NCBI RefSeq assembly: GCF_002776525.5
Contig: NC_045434.1
Location: 117,639,587 to 117,703,586 of the forward strand
DNA length: 64,000 nt
Direction of reading: 5' to 3'
Origin: Piliocolobus tephrosceles
Lineage: Eukaryota > Chordata > Mammalia > Primates > Cercopithecidae
The notes beneath the pieces were generated by a model. That model was not told the origin of the DNA and did no database searches. It saw only the letters and a list, made by a program, of their open reading frames with translations. Position 1 is the first letter of the stretch. Each line of letters starts with the position of its first letter. The position numbers and the translations under genes were made by a program. Of this stretch, positions 46,301 to 59,357 are shown one piece after another.

Positions 46301-49300
46301 GGAGATAATGTTCACTGAGGTAAATTATTGCATAATACCTGATGTAGTTATTTTCTTAGTTTTTCTGTTTCCCTTTGCTGTCCTTTAACACATTTCCAGC
46401 AGAGTCTTCTTCATAGAGCAGTCCTAGGGAAAAAATACATTGTCATTTTCCCAGTTCATATTCTAACTACAGACAATACAGCAGAATTGTAGGTGCTGAG
46501 TTATTGATTTGCAGATCTGTCTTTCTCAAATGCTCCACAAACAACATTTTTTTTCTAAGATACAGTATAATATCAGCATTTTTTTCTGTAAGAAAATCTT
46601 TTGTTTAAAAAGAAAACTTGGTAGAAAATTTCTATTCCTACTACGTTACTATTGTTTTACATCTATGCATATATAATTGTTACATAAATAATTGATTTAT
46701 GTATACATATATGTATATATAATCTATGTATAAAACAGGAAAATTATGTAACATATGGAGCCTGTCAAATATCCTTTACCTGAAAATTTGCTATACCTCC
46801 ATCACACAAGGCAGATTTTGATCTACTTTGACTATAATACTTTCTCAGAAATGTCATTGCAAGATTTTTAAATTAAAATTATCATTATTATTACTAGAAA
46901 TTGAACTATTTATATCAGAGAAAATTGTAACAGTAATGTTGGTTGAAGAAATTACATTGGTGGATAAGTCCTTAAACTCACTATAGGAAACAAACATCCT
47001 AATTTAAAGTCATTTCTACTCAAATTCAAATTTAAAGGAGAAAGAAAAGCAGGGTAGGGTGCTGAATTATGTCTCTCCTATTTTGGTAGAACAAAAAATA
47101 ATCCAAATCTGAATAAAGTAATCTATATATATCCTAGTCAAACATCAAAGTCACCAGGTATGCTGACTGGAGTGCAAGCTAGTTATTTTTTAATTAGCTA
47201 CTTATGAGGTTTCTGTTCAAGTTTTAACACTAATTAAAAACTTAATTGCACATGTAAGCAAACAATGTTCCTCTTGAGGTAACATCTCTGAAAGAGTATT
47301 ATGGATGGATGTATTTTTATCCTGGATTTAGCTTTGTCTTGCATGTGACCATGTCTTTCCTTCTAGAAATATTTACTATAGGAATAAGTTGTGCTCCAGT
47401 TTTATATGGCAAATGATGTAAATAATTTAACTTTAAAAGTCAGCTTACACTGCCTCAGAGACGACAGAAAAATTATAATCATTCTATCACTTTATTAGTG
47501 AGAAATCATAGTTTTAGAATTGAATGGGTGATATGTGGTTGCAAATTCAGCTTGTGTTACAAAAATAAGACTATTTTTTTACCATGATGTTATAAGCAAA
47601 TAAGTTTTAACCACCAAAAAAGTAGAAGGTATGTGATTTTAAATTAAGGATGTTATGTTGAATGAAATAAATTTACCTTTATTTAAAATTCACATTTTTC
47701 TATTAACTTTACCGCAACTCAAGAGAAAACTCATGGATAGGGTTGGTCTGTGTAAGACCCGTGAGAACCATGATCCATTCCAACTCTGCGTTTCCCCGTG
47801 TCAGCATTCATCTGACATTTGTGCTTAAATGCTACTTGTTTATAATGGTCTCTAATTTTCATTTAGAAAAGATGCTTAATATTAAAAAATAATGGTTTAA
47901 AATTATTTCAAGTATTTTCCATGTTTGTTATCAAGATGATTTAATTCAAATCTTAGTTGAAGTCTCAACTTTGTAAGTTTAAAATATCAACTTTGTCCAT
48001 TTGAAAAATAGAAATAAGATCCATTCCATCAGAAACAAGATGAGGCAGATACGTATATAGAAATCAATGACATAATTCCATTCTCAAGATTCAGTTTAAT
48101 GGGGAAGACAGAAAAATTATAATATCTCACAAAGATTTATTTAGGTTATATGTGATCAGATTTCAGAAGCATTTTACAGACCTTCAATTCTGATTCGAAG
48201 TTATATAATTAATGTTGCACAACAAAATATGCAACAATATGAACAGCTTAAAACACTTGCTGTAGTCTATGAATCTCGTTTACCAGTTATATCTAAGTAA
48301 AGTATAAATACACTTCCTGTTTCCTCCTACTGCCCCTTTTCTTGGCACACAGACAGAAGAAAGTCTCCTTAGAATCCAAGCCTATTGACTTTCCTCTTTT
48401 ACAGTTACAGCTCTCCGTGGTAATGACCTCAGGAAGATAACTTGTGCATACAAAGTCACCACCCCTGCTCTTGAGCTTTCAGAGCTGCTAACACCATTTC
48501 CTGCTACTCACAAAACTCATATTAGCTTCACAGCAGACCAGAGCCCCATAGTGTACTCACAAAGTGAGGCAAGTCTCCTCCACCAGATCATTTTTAAAGT
48601 CAGTTACTTGAGCCCCCAAACACTATGTTCTTTCTTATCTAAAGTCTTCAGAATTCTAACAAAGGAGCTCTTTTCAATATTTTTATATTATTATTTATTA
48701 ATTTTATTACGCATACAGAAAATTGTACACAGCATATATGAACAACTTAAAATGCATATAAAACATACACCAGCCTCCTGCTGGGTACATTCTATACCTC
48801 CAAAGTCTGTCCTTTATAGGACTATATTCTGAGATAGCTCTTGGCTATCTCTCTCCCAATGAGGAAAGAAGTTTCTAGGGCCAAGAGAACATTCTCACCC
48901 GAAGCCCAAGTGTCAATTTCTCTGGGCACTCAGAACCCTACAATTTCTTGCCAACGTGTTTTAGGTTTTATGTAGATTTTCTATCAATTTTGCTAACTGT
49001 GTTCAGCAGGAGAGTTGGTCTAATGCAAGCCAAACTGCCATGACCAAAAGTTAGTATCATATTTGGACTGAAATTTCATAGTGGATGATTTTCATATTTC
49101 ATCTATTTTGCTAGGCCCTCAGTGGTTGTTTCAATATGGAACCTCATAGTTCTCCATTCATTCCTTGAATAACTTTTTTATAATGTCCTCCTCTCTATTT
49201 TCTATGTTTATCTTTCTGAATCTCTTGTTATTCAAAAATTGACATTCTGAATAGGTCTTATAGTTTTCTACTGTTTATTTATTTATTTATTTTAGTTTCC

Positions 49301-49417
49301 AAGCATTGTTTTTTCTTCATTTTTAAATAGTATTTTGTTTTATTAAAAAAATAAGTTGTCTTGTCTTTTAAAAATATTGCAAATAATTATTCTTTTAGTT
49401 TTTTTTCTGCCAATTTG
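46301..49417. other. Unassigned AT-rich DNA
   Basis: About 3.1 kb with no gene, RNA or confident repeat. Includes TA-rich 46660-46735, a more complex 48300-48650 stretch of unknown nature, and (TTTA)n near 49273-49293. Confidence 0.5.
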
Positions 49418-49460
49418 GGGTGTGAGTGTGTGTGTGTGTGTGTGTGCGTGTGTGTGTGTG
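49418..49460. repeat. (GT)n microsatellite
   Basis: GT units with one GC interruption. Confidence 0.95.
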
Positions 49461-51924
49461 AATCTTTCATACCTGAAGCTGTATTCAGAAGTCTTATCAT
49501 CCCTGGCTCAGAACAAAAAGTGAGATAACTAAAATCTCATTTGTAGTTTTGAGCACGTAGATTCAATTTGTCAACTTTGAGTTTCAGTAAAGTGTGGAGT
49601 AGCCATGTAAATCATTTTCTAAAGTTTTGAGATTAAGGAGGCACTGTTCATATGTCAAAAAAAATTCATAAACTAGGACTATACTGGACAAATCAGATTG
49701 TATGTTGCTTCATTTATTAGAGAACTCCTTATCTTTTGTGATCTTCTTTGAGACTGGTGAGATTCCTCAGATAAAAATCTTTATAAATCTTGCCTAGAGA
49801 GTCTGATTGACTGTACGTGGGGATATAGGAACAAAAATAAGGCTGACAGGTCTTTAAATTCACATTCAGCATGGGGGGGGGAAAACATTTCACTTTCCTG
49901 TTTTGGAAATTTCACTCACAATCTAAAGTTTGTATCATGACCCAACTCCTTCAATTCAGAGACCATGTGATGAACTTTCTCTTTCTAGTCAAACTTCAGG
50001 TTTTTATTAGGGATTATAAAGTCAGAGAATGTAAGGATTTGACTTCTCAAGTAGCTTTCACTCTAGTGCTCTGTATTTTACCTCATACCCAATTCATTTC
50101 AGTCCTGTATGCTTGGTTCCCTTAGTTTCTGAGACTTTTGCTGATCCTACAGTGTAAATCAGAATGATTTCACCTCTCCTTATTGCCATTGTGGAATTTG
50201 GCTTTATTTGGGTGCTATGCCAGTTAATCCTCCTCCACTTATATTATCTAGATATAAATTTTGTTATAGTCACCACTACCCCTATTCTTCTATCCTTGTC
50301 AGCGTATGTATTTTTAAATGTTCTCACTGTAGCTTTAGTGGAGTACCAAAAGAGAAAAAAATTCAAAGTACACTCAATCTATGACCTTTACTTGGATATG
50401 CTCTTTCCAGGTTCATTGCTGATTCTGCCTCTCAGAATCTGTATACAAATTTGAGAAACATAGAACATATCGCAACCTGATTAAATAATAAAGTTCTTCA
50501 TTAAAACATTCATAGCCCTCTGACATTGAGTCACTTCATTTGGGCTCATTTGCCCTCCTTTTAGAATTAGTACTTTCTCAAGTCTAACCTGACATCTTGT
50601 CAAGTAGTCCGTGATATACACCCCACATTTTTCAGATATGCGAAAGATTAAACACAGTTGAGGCTACAGTGAAGATCTCTACTTATTTTAGCAAAGTATT
50701 GTTATACCCATAATTCAGGTGATTCTCCTACACAAAATTATTAATTCAGAAACATTTATTAAGGATTTGTTATGGAAACCATTTCATTGATATCCATAAC
50801 TCATAGTGTTTCTTCATATATTAGCAAGTAAACAAACTACCGTAAAGCTAAGAATTACTTGGAGACATCTACATCTAAGGATTAGAGTCAGAAGGATGCC
50901 AAGGACTACCTAGGCTTCATTTCACAAGTGAGAAAACTAAAACACATTCAGCTTTAATAATGCAGACAGCTTCACCCTTATTGGGAGTTGATGAAGTGTC
51001 CTGGGGGATTTCTAGTCTGGTCAACCCAAATTGAAAGTCAATGGAGTAATTTAGGGAAATTCTACACTAAAGTAGAAAATCAATTGCCTATGGTATATGA
51101 GCTAGCATCTTGGGTAAAATATAATCCTCATGTTCAAGTTAGTCATCAAATCAGTTTTGAACACACTCCAAATGCCTTATTCTAAGCAGCTGCAGTCAGT
51201 GCTGTAATAACACCACTCCTGCTGTATTAGCCAGAATGCAAAGGCTCACTTTAAAATTGCTCAGCCTTAATGAAAATGGCAAAATGTTTAAAGTTATGCT
51301 GTACATTAGACATGGACAAAATTTCACTGCAATTTTGCCTGATTGGAAATTTAGGTAAGAATATTTGTTCTACTTTTTTCTTGCAATCCCTAAGTCGATA
51401 AGTTTCAAGTCACATAATGTTCATCTGTTTCCTTAATGCCACCTTCTGATACCAGGTACCTTGTTGGATAGCCATAGTGTTGAATAAGTGCCACTATTCA
51501 CAGAGGTGATTCAGTGCCACACACAAAAGCTCCTTTATTAATATACAAACAAATGGATACCATGAGGCAAGCATATTGTGCAGAATATGCTGGCAGAGGG
51601 TAAGATCTTTGAATTGGATGATGTCTAGGTCACTTCCAACTTTCAGCTGTAAGTTTCTCAGAGAATATTATAACGTAAATGAATATTATCAAGCCTAGAA
51701 AGAAGTTAATGGTGTGCTTTTCATTAATGCTTCATTAAAATGTCTTTACAAATATATTGCTGTAGTATGTACTTCTTTTATGTTATATCATGCCATACTA
51801 ATAAATTTATATTATACCTACATAATAAAGTGTGTGCTATATATCTGCACAGCATGAATGTATTTAATAGTAATATGAATTAAAAACAAATTTTGTTTTA
51901 GCACACAAACCTACATATTCCAAA
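49461..51924. other. Unassigned AT-rich DNA
   Basis: About 2.5 kb. G-run of eight at 49872-49880. 50164-50454 holds a 96-codon hydrophobic frame with no recognisable domain, probably chance in T-rich sequence. 50910-50950 weakly suggests MIR. Confidence 0.45.
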
Positions 51925-51937
51925 CATCATGGATTTC

Positions 51938-52251
51938 TTTTTTTTTTTTTTTTTTTTTTTTTGAGACGGAGTCTCGCTCTGTCGCCCAGGCTGGAGTGCA
52001 GTGGCCGGATCTCAGCTCACTGCAAGCTCCGCCTCCCAGGTTCACGCCATTCCCCTGCCTCAGCCTCCCGAGTAGCTGGGACTACAGGCGCCCGCCACCT
52101 CACCCGGCTACTTTTTATTTTTTTGTATTTTTTAGTAGAGACGGGGTTTCACCGTGTTCGCCAGGATGATCTCGATCTCCTGACCTCGTGATCCGCCCGT
52201 CTCGGCCTCCCAAAGTGCTGGGATTACAGGCTTGAGCCACCGCGCCCGGCC
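51938..52251 (-). mobile_element. AluYR-type Alu, full length, antisense
   Basis: T-run then a nearly intact Alu with 'gcagtggccggatctcagct' and 'acaggcttgagccaccgcgc', the antisense form of the AluYR changes. Target copies 'catcatggat' at 51925-51934 and 52252-52261. CpGs are largely intact, so young. Confidence 0.97.
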
Positions 52252-52261
52252 CATCATGGAT

Positions 52262-53369
52262 ATTTTTATAAGGAAAAACAAGTTCTGACAAAGTTGAGTT
52301 AATAAATAAATGTAATGATGAATTTGAGAAATAGAGGTAACCCAGGGAATGGTTTCTTCCCTCTAGGATTCCATGACATAGAATGAGAGGCTTCCATTTC
52401 TTGTAAAAGCAAAATCACTTGACTTGAAGTAAAGACAAATCCACAGCAAGCAGTCAATCCCTTGAGTGCACTTCACAAAGTCAAGCTCTGGTGGCTGAGG
52501 GGTAGGTAGACGCCAAGTCAGCATGAGACAGGAGTTTAGTGACCTTTAATTCCATGGGCACAAAAGAACTTGCAGCTGGTTTCCTAACTCCATGGTTTTT
52601 AGAAATGAATGTGTGTTTTCCCTTCTGTGTACCTCAGCTGCAACCAGAGCCATTATCTGCCCCTAAAATATAGTTTTAGACTTATTAGACAAATAGTAAA
52701 AAAAAAAAAGAAAGAAAGAAAAGAAAAATATCCTAAATGTTTCCATTGCAATGGCTAAAAAACAGTTGGCTAATGCTCTTTTAAATTGCTTTTTGCTGCA
52801 CCAAAAGTTTTGAGATGTTTATAATTATGAAACATCTGCAGGAAAAAAGTCACATACTATATTTCAGTTTATAAAGTATAAAACAATCAATCAATAAATG
52901 TTAGTTAATTTGTTAATCATCATGTACAAATGGTCAGGTTAATCTCTCAGCAGGATAGAATGCCATTTAAGCAACATGGACAAAGGAAAACAGAACTGAC
53001 ATGACACGATAATCAATGAATTAGGGATGGTAGATGCTCGATGAAAGAAGATATGAAAAAGGGAGTTTGAAAGATTGAGCAAGTTTGAGGACCCGAGTTT
53101 TGTTTTCCAGAAGGGAGAAACATCATTAGAGAAGAGAGCAGAGGTAAAAAAAAAAATAAATAAATAAATAAACACAAGGGCTTTGTGATGGGCAATGAGG
53201 GAGGAAAGCTAAAAGAGAACAAGAAAGTCTGAGGGAACCAGAGTCTCCATGTGTGTAAACAGCAAAAGGTAAGAAGGAAAAAACTGAAAGTGAATTGGCA
53301 TGTCCTGACCAACCAAGGACATTTTTTGGCAGATAATGTGATACCATTAAAAGGTTTTCACAGAAAATT
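52262..53369. other. Unassigned DNA with simple repeats
   Basis: (GAAA)-type run at 52699-52728 and (AAAT)n at 53146-53173. Otherwise nothing recognised. Confidence 0.45.
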
Positions 53370-53640
53370 TAAGACATAATCAGAGCTTTGTTTTAGAAAG
53401 TTCACCCTACTAATTGTGTTTAAAGAGGAGTGTATGAAGAGGAATTGACGGGCAAAGAATAGAAACAAGAAGCATATCTAGAAACCCCTGCAGCATTTCA
53501 GATCTCTAGGAACCAGGGCTTAAACCAGAGATATTTTGTGTTTGAAGACACTAGAAGTTATTGGTTAATGGCATTGTGAGACGGCACAGTGAAAACTGAC
53601 ATTAAAGATGACATGGAGATTTTAAGTCTTATTGATTTAT
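53370..53640 (+). mobile_element. Ancient interspersed repeat (L2-like), sense
   Basis: 'aatcagagctttgttttaga' then 'aagttcaccctactaattgt' resemble the common old mammalian repeat reading 'gatcagagctgtgttttagaaagatcactctggctg'. The family is uncertain. Confidence 0.4.
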
Positions 53641-53689
53641 AGAAAAAAATTAGTAAAAAGAGAAAAATGTTATGAAAAGCAATGAAAAA

Positions 53690-53905
53690 TACTGTTTACA
53701 GTCATAAGCTCTAGAGTGGAAAAGATCTGAGTTTGAATTGCAACTCCAGTGCTGACCAGCCTCATGATCTTAAAGAACTTACGTAATATCTCTATGCCTC
53801 AGTTTTTCCATCTATACAAGAGGGCTAATAACGTGCCAACCACAAAGGGATGGCATGAACACAAAAAATAATGTGTGTGAATAAACATTGCCTTATACAG
53901 TATAA
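53690..53905 (+). mobile_element. MIR SINE
   Basis: 'cataagctctagagtggaaa', 'ctgagtttgaattgcaactc', 'gctgaccagcctcatgatct' and 'cctcagtttttccatctata' follow MIR in order. Confidence 0.85.
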
Positions 53906-54745
53906 ATATGAGTCACTGTTATTGGTAATATTATACTATTTCAAGCAATACAGATTATATTTCTTAATGTTAGAGAAACTTACTAGTATTAAATAGGTGA
54001 TTAGAATTGTAGCATTGGAGTTCTAATAGAAAGCAGAGAGAGATGTACAAATATTTGAAACTCTTGAAGTCGACTACAGGACATCACAGGATTCTCATTT
54101 TTTAGCCTCTGAGAACAAACTTGGGCATGTTGTTTGAGTCTCTGGTAGCCTTGCAATACCATGTAAATTTGTGTATTTCCAGATTCTCAGTTTATTGGAT
54201 ATCTGACCCATGTGCACCAATCAGAGTTTTAAAACAAGAATTCAAAACTGATTTGAAATTGGAGAAATCTTTGAAAATCATAGTCAGCTATATAGGGGTT
54301 CAATAACTAATGACAGGCAAAGATACAAATTTTCAAAAAGAAAGAATATTGTAATTTGAAAATTACAAATAATAACTTTAATAATAATCCTTAGGAACTT
54401 TGTACGAAGGATAAACAGAGGATTAGTGTGTGTGTATAAGTGTGTGTGTGTGTGTGTGTGTGGTTATTTTAATCATTAGGAGCCTGCATAGGTTCACTAA
54501 GAAAACAAATTTCAGACTAACTAACATCACTTGAGAATTTTAATGAAGTTGTATAGGAAATTTGAAATTTTTTCATAAGCTGACATATTTGCAAGACTTC
54601 ATCAGACCCAAAAGAGTAATGCTTTTTAGTAATGCTTTACTAAAAAGGCAAAGGTTGCAGTGTGAAAACAAACAAACAAACAAAAATAGGAGGAGAGTTC
54701 AGGCAAGTAGAGAGTTCCAAGAGATACCACATATGCAAACTCTAC
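53906..54745. other. Unassigned DNA with a GT microsatellite
   Basis: (GT)n at 54427-54462. Otherwise nothing recognised. Confidence 0.5.
54427..54462. repeat. (GT)n microsatellite
   Basis: GT units with a 'ataa' interruption. Confidence 0.93.
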
Positions 54746-54747
54746 AG

Positions 54748-55006
54748 CAAACTTGTCCAACTCATGGCCCGTGGGCCTCATGTGGCCCAGAACAGCTTGA
54801 ATGTAGTCCAACTCAAATTCATAAACTTTCTTAAAACATTGAGATTTAATTAATTAATTAATTTTAAATTTATTTTTCTTTTTTCTTTTTTCTTTTCTTT
54901 TTTTTAGCACATCAGCTATGGTTAGTGTTAGTGTATTTTATGTGTGACCCAAGACAATTCTTCTTCTTCCAATGTGGTCCAGGAAGCCAAAAGATTGGAC
55001 ACCCTG
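54748..55006 (-). mobile_element. MER1-type hAT-Charlie element
   Basis: Left end 'caaacttgtccaactcatgg' with 'cccgtgggcctcatgtggcc'. Right end 'gtccaggaagccaaaagatt' and 'ggacaccctg', the complement of CAGGGTGTCC. The middle contains (TTAA)n at about 54848-54863 and a T/C-rich run. Short terminal inverted repeats fit hAT. Flanking 8-mers 'ctctacag' and 'ccttacaa' agree only partly. Non-autonomous, no transposase. Confidence 0.85.
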
Positions 55007-56089
55007 CCTTACAAGGTCCTTTTCAACACACTCAAGGAACTTCCTATCTTTATTAAACCAAGATCTTTGGAATAAATCTTGACTTCAGAACTGGAGTCAT
55101 AAATTGCCAGGATGTCTTTTTAATCAAATAGTTAAGCCAAGCTGTCTAACTGCTTGTTCTGAGTGAAAACAATGAACAAACAAAATAACCCAGGGAGTCA
55201 CCAGAATATTTCAGACTTTAAATTATACTCTCCTTAGTTTAACTAAGAAGTAAAGCCAAACATCCAGGCAACTCTAAAGTCTAGAGAGTTTTCCAGTATA
55301 GTGCATATCAACTCTATCCTACACACAGGTGAGAGGAGTTCACACATGGAGAATGTTCTAATTTCAACAATAAATTTGATGTTGTGTCATATTAAACTGT
55401 TATAAGCAAGATGAAGAAAATTCAATGAGATAACATTATGATTAGTCTGATTTATAGTTGGAGGGGTAAGTTACCCAAAAATGTCAGTAAGTGGAGTAAA
55501 ATTACCTAGGAAGTTAATCCTGTTAAGCAGTGAATAAAGCCAGCAAAATAAAAACTGTGTTTTACAAATATAAAGTCTATGTTTAGAACACCTTAATTAT
55601 TTGCTAAATAGTTAATGATCAAATCAACGGACAGTTTATGTGAGAGAAAAAAAATCTCAGTGCTTTCAGTGAATCAGTAGGTTCAATTTAAGTAGATATG
55701 ACTTTATTTAAACACACACATCCCTATTTTAGGCCTAGTATAGTATGCAATTTAGGAAATTATTGGACCTACTCCACTCTGTTGTGGTTTGTATGGGCAA
55801 CTGGTTCTATTTTTGAATGTCAGAATCATAACATTATGGTATCATATTTATTCAATAGCAGAGTAGGCTAGTCTAGACTAGGAATCCTTCACTGGATAAA
55901 TATAATACTCCTTTAAAACTAAATAACACAAAATTTATTGAGCATATTTTAAAAGATAAAAATAAATGTACAAAACTAAGTAGACATGAAAGGTTACACA
56001 GGGAAGTTTGTCTACCTAACTTGTGTTCCCTAGTACCCACAGTTTTTCTGCCACCACTGTCTAGCTTCTAGTTACTACCACCACCACTG
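55007..56089. other. Unassigned AT-rich DNA
   Basis: Nothing recognised over 1.1 kb. Confidence 0.45.
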
Positions 56090-56660
56090 CCAGAGAGATT
56101 TTATGCATATACAATCAAATGCACATTTTGAACAAATGATCACATACTATATGAGTTATTCTGAATCTTTTTGTCAACATTTCAGTATATGTTGGTTAGC
56201 TTTTCATTATCAGTACATAAAAAATTGGTCTCATTCTTTTCAAGGGCTGCATAATATTGCATTGTATAGATGTGCTGTAAATAATTTAACAACACCTATT
56301 AATAGACTTGTAGATGGGTTAAAACACTAAAAACAATGTTTCAACAAGGAACCTTTATAAATATTTCATACATGTTTCAGTTTATTGAATAATAATTTTT
56401 CTAAGTAGAATGTCTGGGTGAGAGTGAATTTTACCTTAAAATTCTAATCTGTATTTCCAAATTGTTCTTGTCATTGTTTTTACCCTTTTATATTATCACG
56501 GGCAAAGTACACAAATGCTCACTTTCTTTCATCTTGGCCAATAGAGTGTTTTACAAAGTTTCTCTTTTTCAAAGTGGAAAATTGAATCTTGTTGCATTTT
56601 TAATTAATGTTTCCCATACTTTCATGTGTTTAAGATGTGTTTGTATATTTCTTTTGTGAA
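56090..56660 (-). mobile_element. L1M 3'-region fragment, antisense
   Basis: 'gtctcattcttttcaagggc', 'tgcataatattgcattgtat', 'ataatttaacaacacctatt' and 'agtagaatgtctgggtgaga' follow the antisense old-L1 pattern ('attcttttaaacggctgcatagtattccattg'). Confidence 0.6.
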
Positions 56661-57090
56661 ATCTCTTAATTTGCAGGGCTGGATGAACAAGAGGCAGGTG
56701 AGAAAAAGGAATACACTGATTCAGGTAGTGGGAAAAGTACAAGTATAAAGTGTATGCAAAAGTCACATATATGTCAATATTTTATAAACATTAAATGGGA
56801 AAAGAATAGTGGTACAAAATGAGGTTAGAAGCATGACAGGCATCAGATCATGGAGAGTCTCATGTGTTTACTAAGTAATTTAGACCTTAGATTTAGCTGA
56901 GAGTTTATTTCTAAAGAATGCCTGGAATGCTTTTAAAGTAGTCTCAGGATGCTGCCCTCAGGATTATAATTCTACAGGATTAATGCAAAAAGCAAGAGCC
57001 AAGGGCAGACAGTGGTCTTTATGAGGTCTGCAAATCAATTCAATGGGCTTACATAGTAGTGTTTTGGGTCTTTTCTTTGCCTGTTGTTAC
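56661..57090. other. Unassigned DNA
   Basis: 56815-56960 may include an old L2-like repeat ('gatcatggagagtctcatgt'). Not assigned. Confidence 0.4.
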
Positions 57091-57236
57091 TGAAAAAAAG
57101 AAGAAAAAAGAACAAAATAGAAGCAAAAAGAACAGGAAAGAAAAAACAGAGGGAAAAAGAATGGAAGAAAGAAAAGGAGAGAAAAGAAGAAAGAAAAGAG
57201 AAGATAAAAGTGAGAAGAGAAAACTAAAAGGAAGGG
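57091..57236. repeat. Polypurine tract, ~145 bp
   Basis: Almost pure A and G on the plus strand, with a handful of C/T interruptions. The strongest strand asymmetry in the window. Opposite-strand and same-strand open frames here arise from composition only. Confidence 0.92.
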
Positions 57237-57655
57237 ATAAAACATTACAACACATTGCTGAATACATGACACTGATTTCAATAAATATGTATGTTGACAT
57301 AGTGAATATGGGGTTTTGTGGACTGGTGTTCTAAGAAGTGATGAGAAAACATAAAATGTAATTCTTGCTGTGATCCCATGGCTTAAAAAGTTTGAAAAGG
57401 ACTACATTAGCCTAGGTGGTACCATTGAAGGATTTTAAACATATGAATGGCATCCCCTTTGAATTTTAGATTCATCTGTCAAAAAGTCTTTAACACATTG
57501 TACATACACATGATCTGAGATTTTCATTTCAACATAATGAAAGCAAAATTCTTTAATTTGGCATACAAATGAGAATACATACTTTATACATATAAGAATG
57601 GCAAGTTTCCATGAGGGTCTTTTCTTATTCAATATTTAATTAATTCATTTACGTA
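57237..57655. other. Unassigned AT-rich DNA
   Basis: Nothing confident. 57420-57450 ('attgaaggattttaaacata') recalls an old L2-like repeat. Confidence 0.4.
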
Positions 57656-57659
57656 AATA

Positions 57660-57895
57660 TATTTATCTAGTACCTGCACTGGTCGACCCCAAGCTGCTTC
57701 AGCTCTACTATCTCAGTTGTAGCCACTATGTCACTGCAACTGCGTGAGGCACTCAGAGTCAGGATGATCCAGCAGAGCCCTTTCTGAGAGTCTGGCTCAG
57801 AGACCACATGATAGTTAATAAAATGATTATGCTTACTTTGAACCACTAATTTTTGATGTGATTTGTTAGCCAGCAATAAGTAAAGAGATATGCTG
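57660..57895 (+). mobile_element. MLT-type MaLR LTR, 3' half
   Basis: 'tgcgtgaggcactcagagtc', 'aggatgatccagcagagccc', 'tttgaaccactaatttttga' and 'gatttgttagccagcaataa' fit the 3' half of an MLT1-type LTR (ending in a 'ttttaagccactaa...tttgttacgcagcaata' motif). Confidence 0.55.
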
Positions 57896-58195
57896 ACAAA
57901 CCAATAAATATATAATCAAATGATGATTAAGTGCTAAGGAAAAAAAAAATAAAGAAGAATATGGCTAACAGGTATAAGAGAAGTGGGGGAAAAAGTATCA
58001 TACCATAAAAGCTAGTCAGAAAAGACATCACTGATAAGGTAATATCGGAGCAGAGTAAGGAAGGTAAAGGAGAAGCCCACATAGATTTAGGGAAAGAATA
58101 TTCCTGAGAGAAGATGCGGTAGATACTAAGGCTGAAGCCCAGAATTCTTGATATGTTAAAGGAACACCAGAAAAGAGTGAATAAGAAAGACGGTA
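57896..58195. other. Unassigned DNA
   Basis: Nothing recognised. A-run near 57941. Confidence 0.45.
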
Positions 58196-58561
58196 TGTTA
58201 TTAGTCTGTTCTTGCATTCTAAAAAGAAATACCTAAGACTAGGTAATTTATAAAGAAAAGAGGTTTAATTGGCTCATGGTTCTGTAGACTGTACAGGAAA
58301 CATGGCAACATCTGCTTCTGGGGAGGCCACAGGGAGTTTTTACTCATGGCAGAAGGCAAAGAATGAGCAGGTGTCTCAGATGGCAGAAGCAGGACCAAAA
58401 GAGAGAGGAAAAAGATGCTACACATTATTAAGTAACTAAATATCATGAGAACTCACTCACTATTTTGACAGAGTACCAAGGGAAAAATCCACCCTCATGA
58501 TCCAATCACCCCCACCAGGACCCACCTCCAACACTGAATATTACAACTCCAAACAATATAA
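58196..58561 (-). mobile_element. MST LTR (3' LTR of the antisense provirus)
   Basis: Antisense LTR beginning 'tgttattagtctgttcttgc', with 'taatttataaagaaaagagg', 'catggcagaaggcaaagaat' and 'gaactcactcactattttga'. Compared with the partner LTR at 63072-63463 it lacks about 35 bp near its right edge (after 'attacaactcc'). Confidence 0.92.
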
Positions 58562-59357
58562 TTCCACTCCTGACCTCTCCAAATCTTATGTCCTTCTCAC
58601 ATTTCAAAACACAATCATCCCTTCTCAACAGTCCCCCAAAGTCATAACTCATTCTAGCATTAACTAAAATATCCAAAGTCCAAAGTCTCCTCTGAGACAA
58701 AGCAAGTCCCTTCCACCTATGAGCCTGTAAAATCAATAACAAGTTAGTTACTTTCAAGATACATGGGAGGTGTAAGCATTGGGTAAATATTCCAATTCTA
58801 AAAGGAATAAATCAGCCAAAAAGGAAGGGCTACAGGAACCGTGGAAGTCTGGATGCAACCCAACAGGGCAATCACTTAAAACTCCAAAATCTTCTTCTTT
58901 AATTTCATGTCTCACATCCAGGCACACTAATGCAAAGCCTCCCAAGACCTTGGGCATCTCTGACCCTGTGACTTTCCAGGCTTCAGCCCCCACGGCTGCT
59001 CTCACGGGCTGGTGCTGAGTGCCTATGGCTTCTGAAGGCAACAGGTGCAAGCTGTGGTGTACCTACTATTCTGGGGGCTGAAGGATGGGTGCCCTCTTTT
59101 CACAGCTCTAGTAGGCAGTCCCTCAGTGGGGACTCTGTGGTGGGGCTCCAACCCCACTTTTCCCCTCAGCACTGCTTCAGTAGAGGTTCTCAAAAGAGGG
59201 CTCTGCCCCTGCACTAGGCTTCTGCCTGGATATCTTTTTTTTTTTCATACATCCTCTGAAACCTAGGTGGAGGCTCCCAAATGTCATTTCGTGCCTTCTG
59301 TGCACATGCAGGTTTAACAGCATGTGGAAGCCACCAAGGCTTATGACTTAAACCATC
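58562..59357 (-). mobile_element. MST internal region, 3' part, antisense
   Basis: Antisense MaLR internal sequence: 'aatcttatgtccttctcaca', 'cagtcccccaaagtcataac', 'cttccacctatgagcctgta', 'catacatcctctgaaaccta'. No surviving coding frame. It stops where the sense THE1 LTR starts. Confidence 0.88.

Noticed and set aside
50164..50454. 96-codon hydrophobic frame resembling a membrane protein
   Set aside because: T-rich AT-rich DNA gives hydrophobic frames by chance. No start context, splice signals or homologue I recognise.
57049..57334. Overlapping Lys/Arg/Glu-rich and Phe/Ser-rich frames on opposite strands
   Set aside because: Both come from the polypurine tract. Low-complexity composition, not coding.
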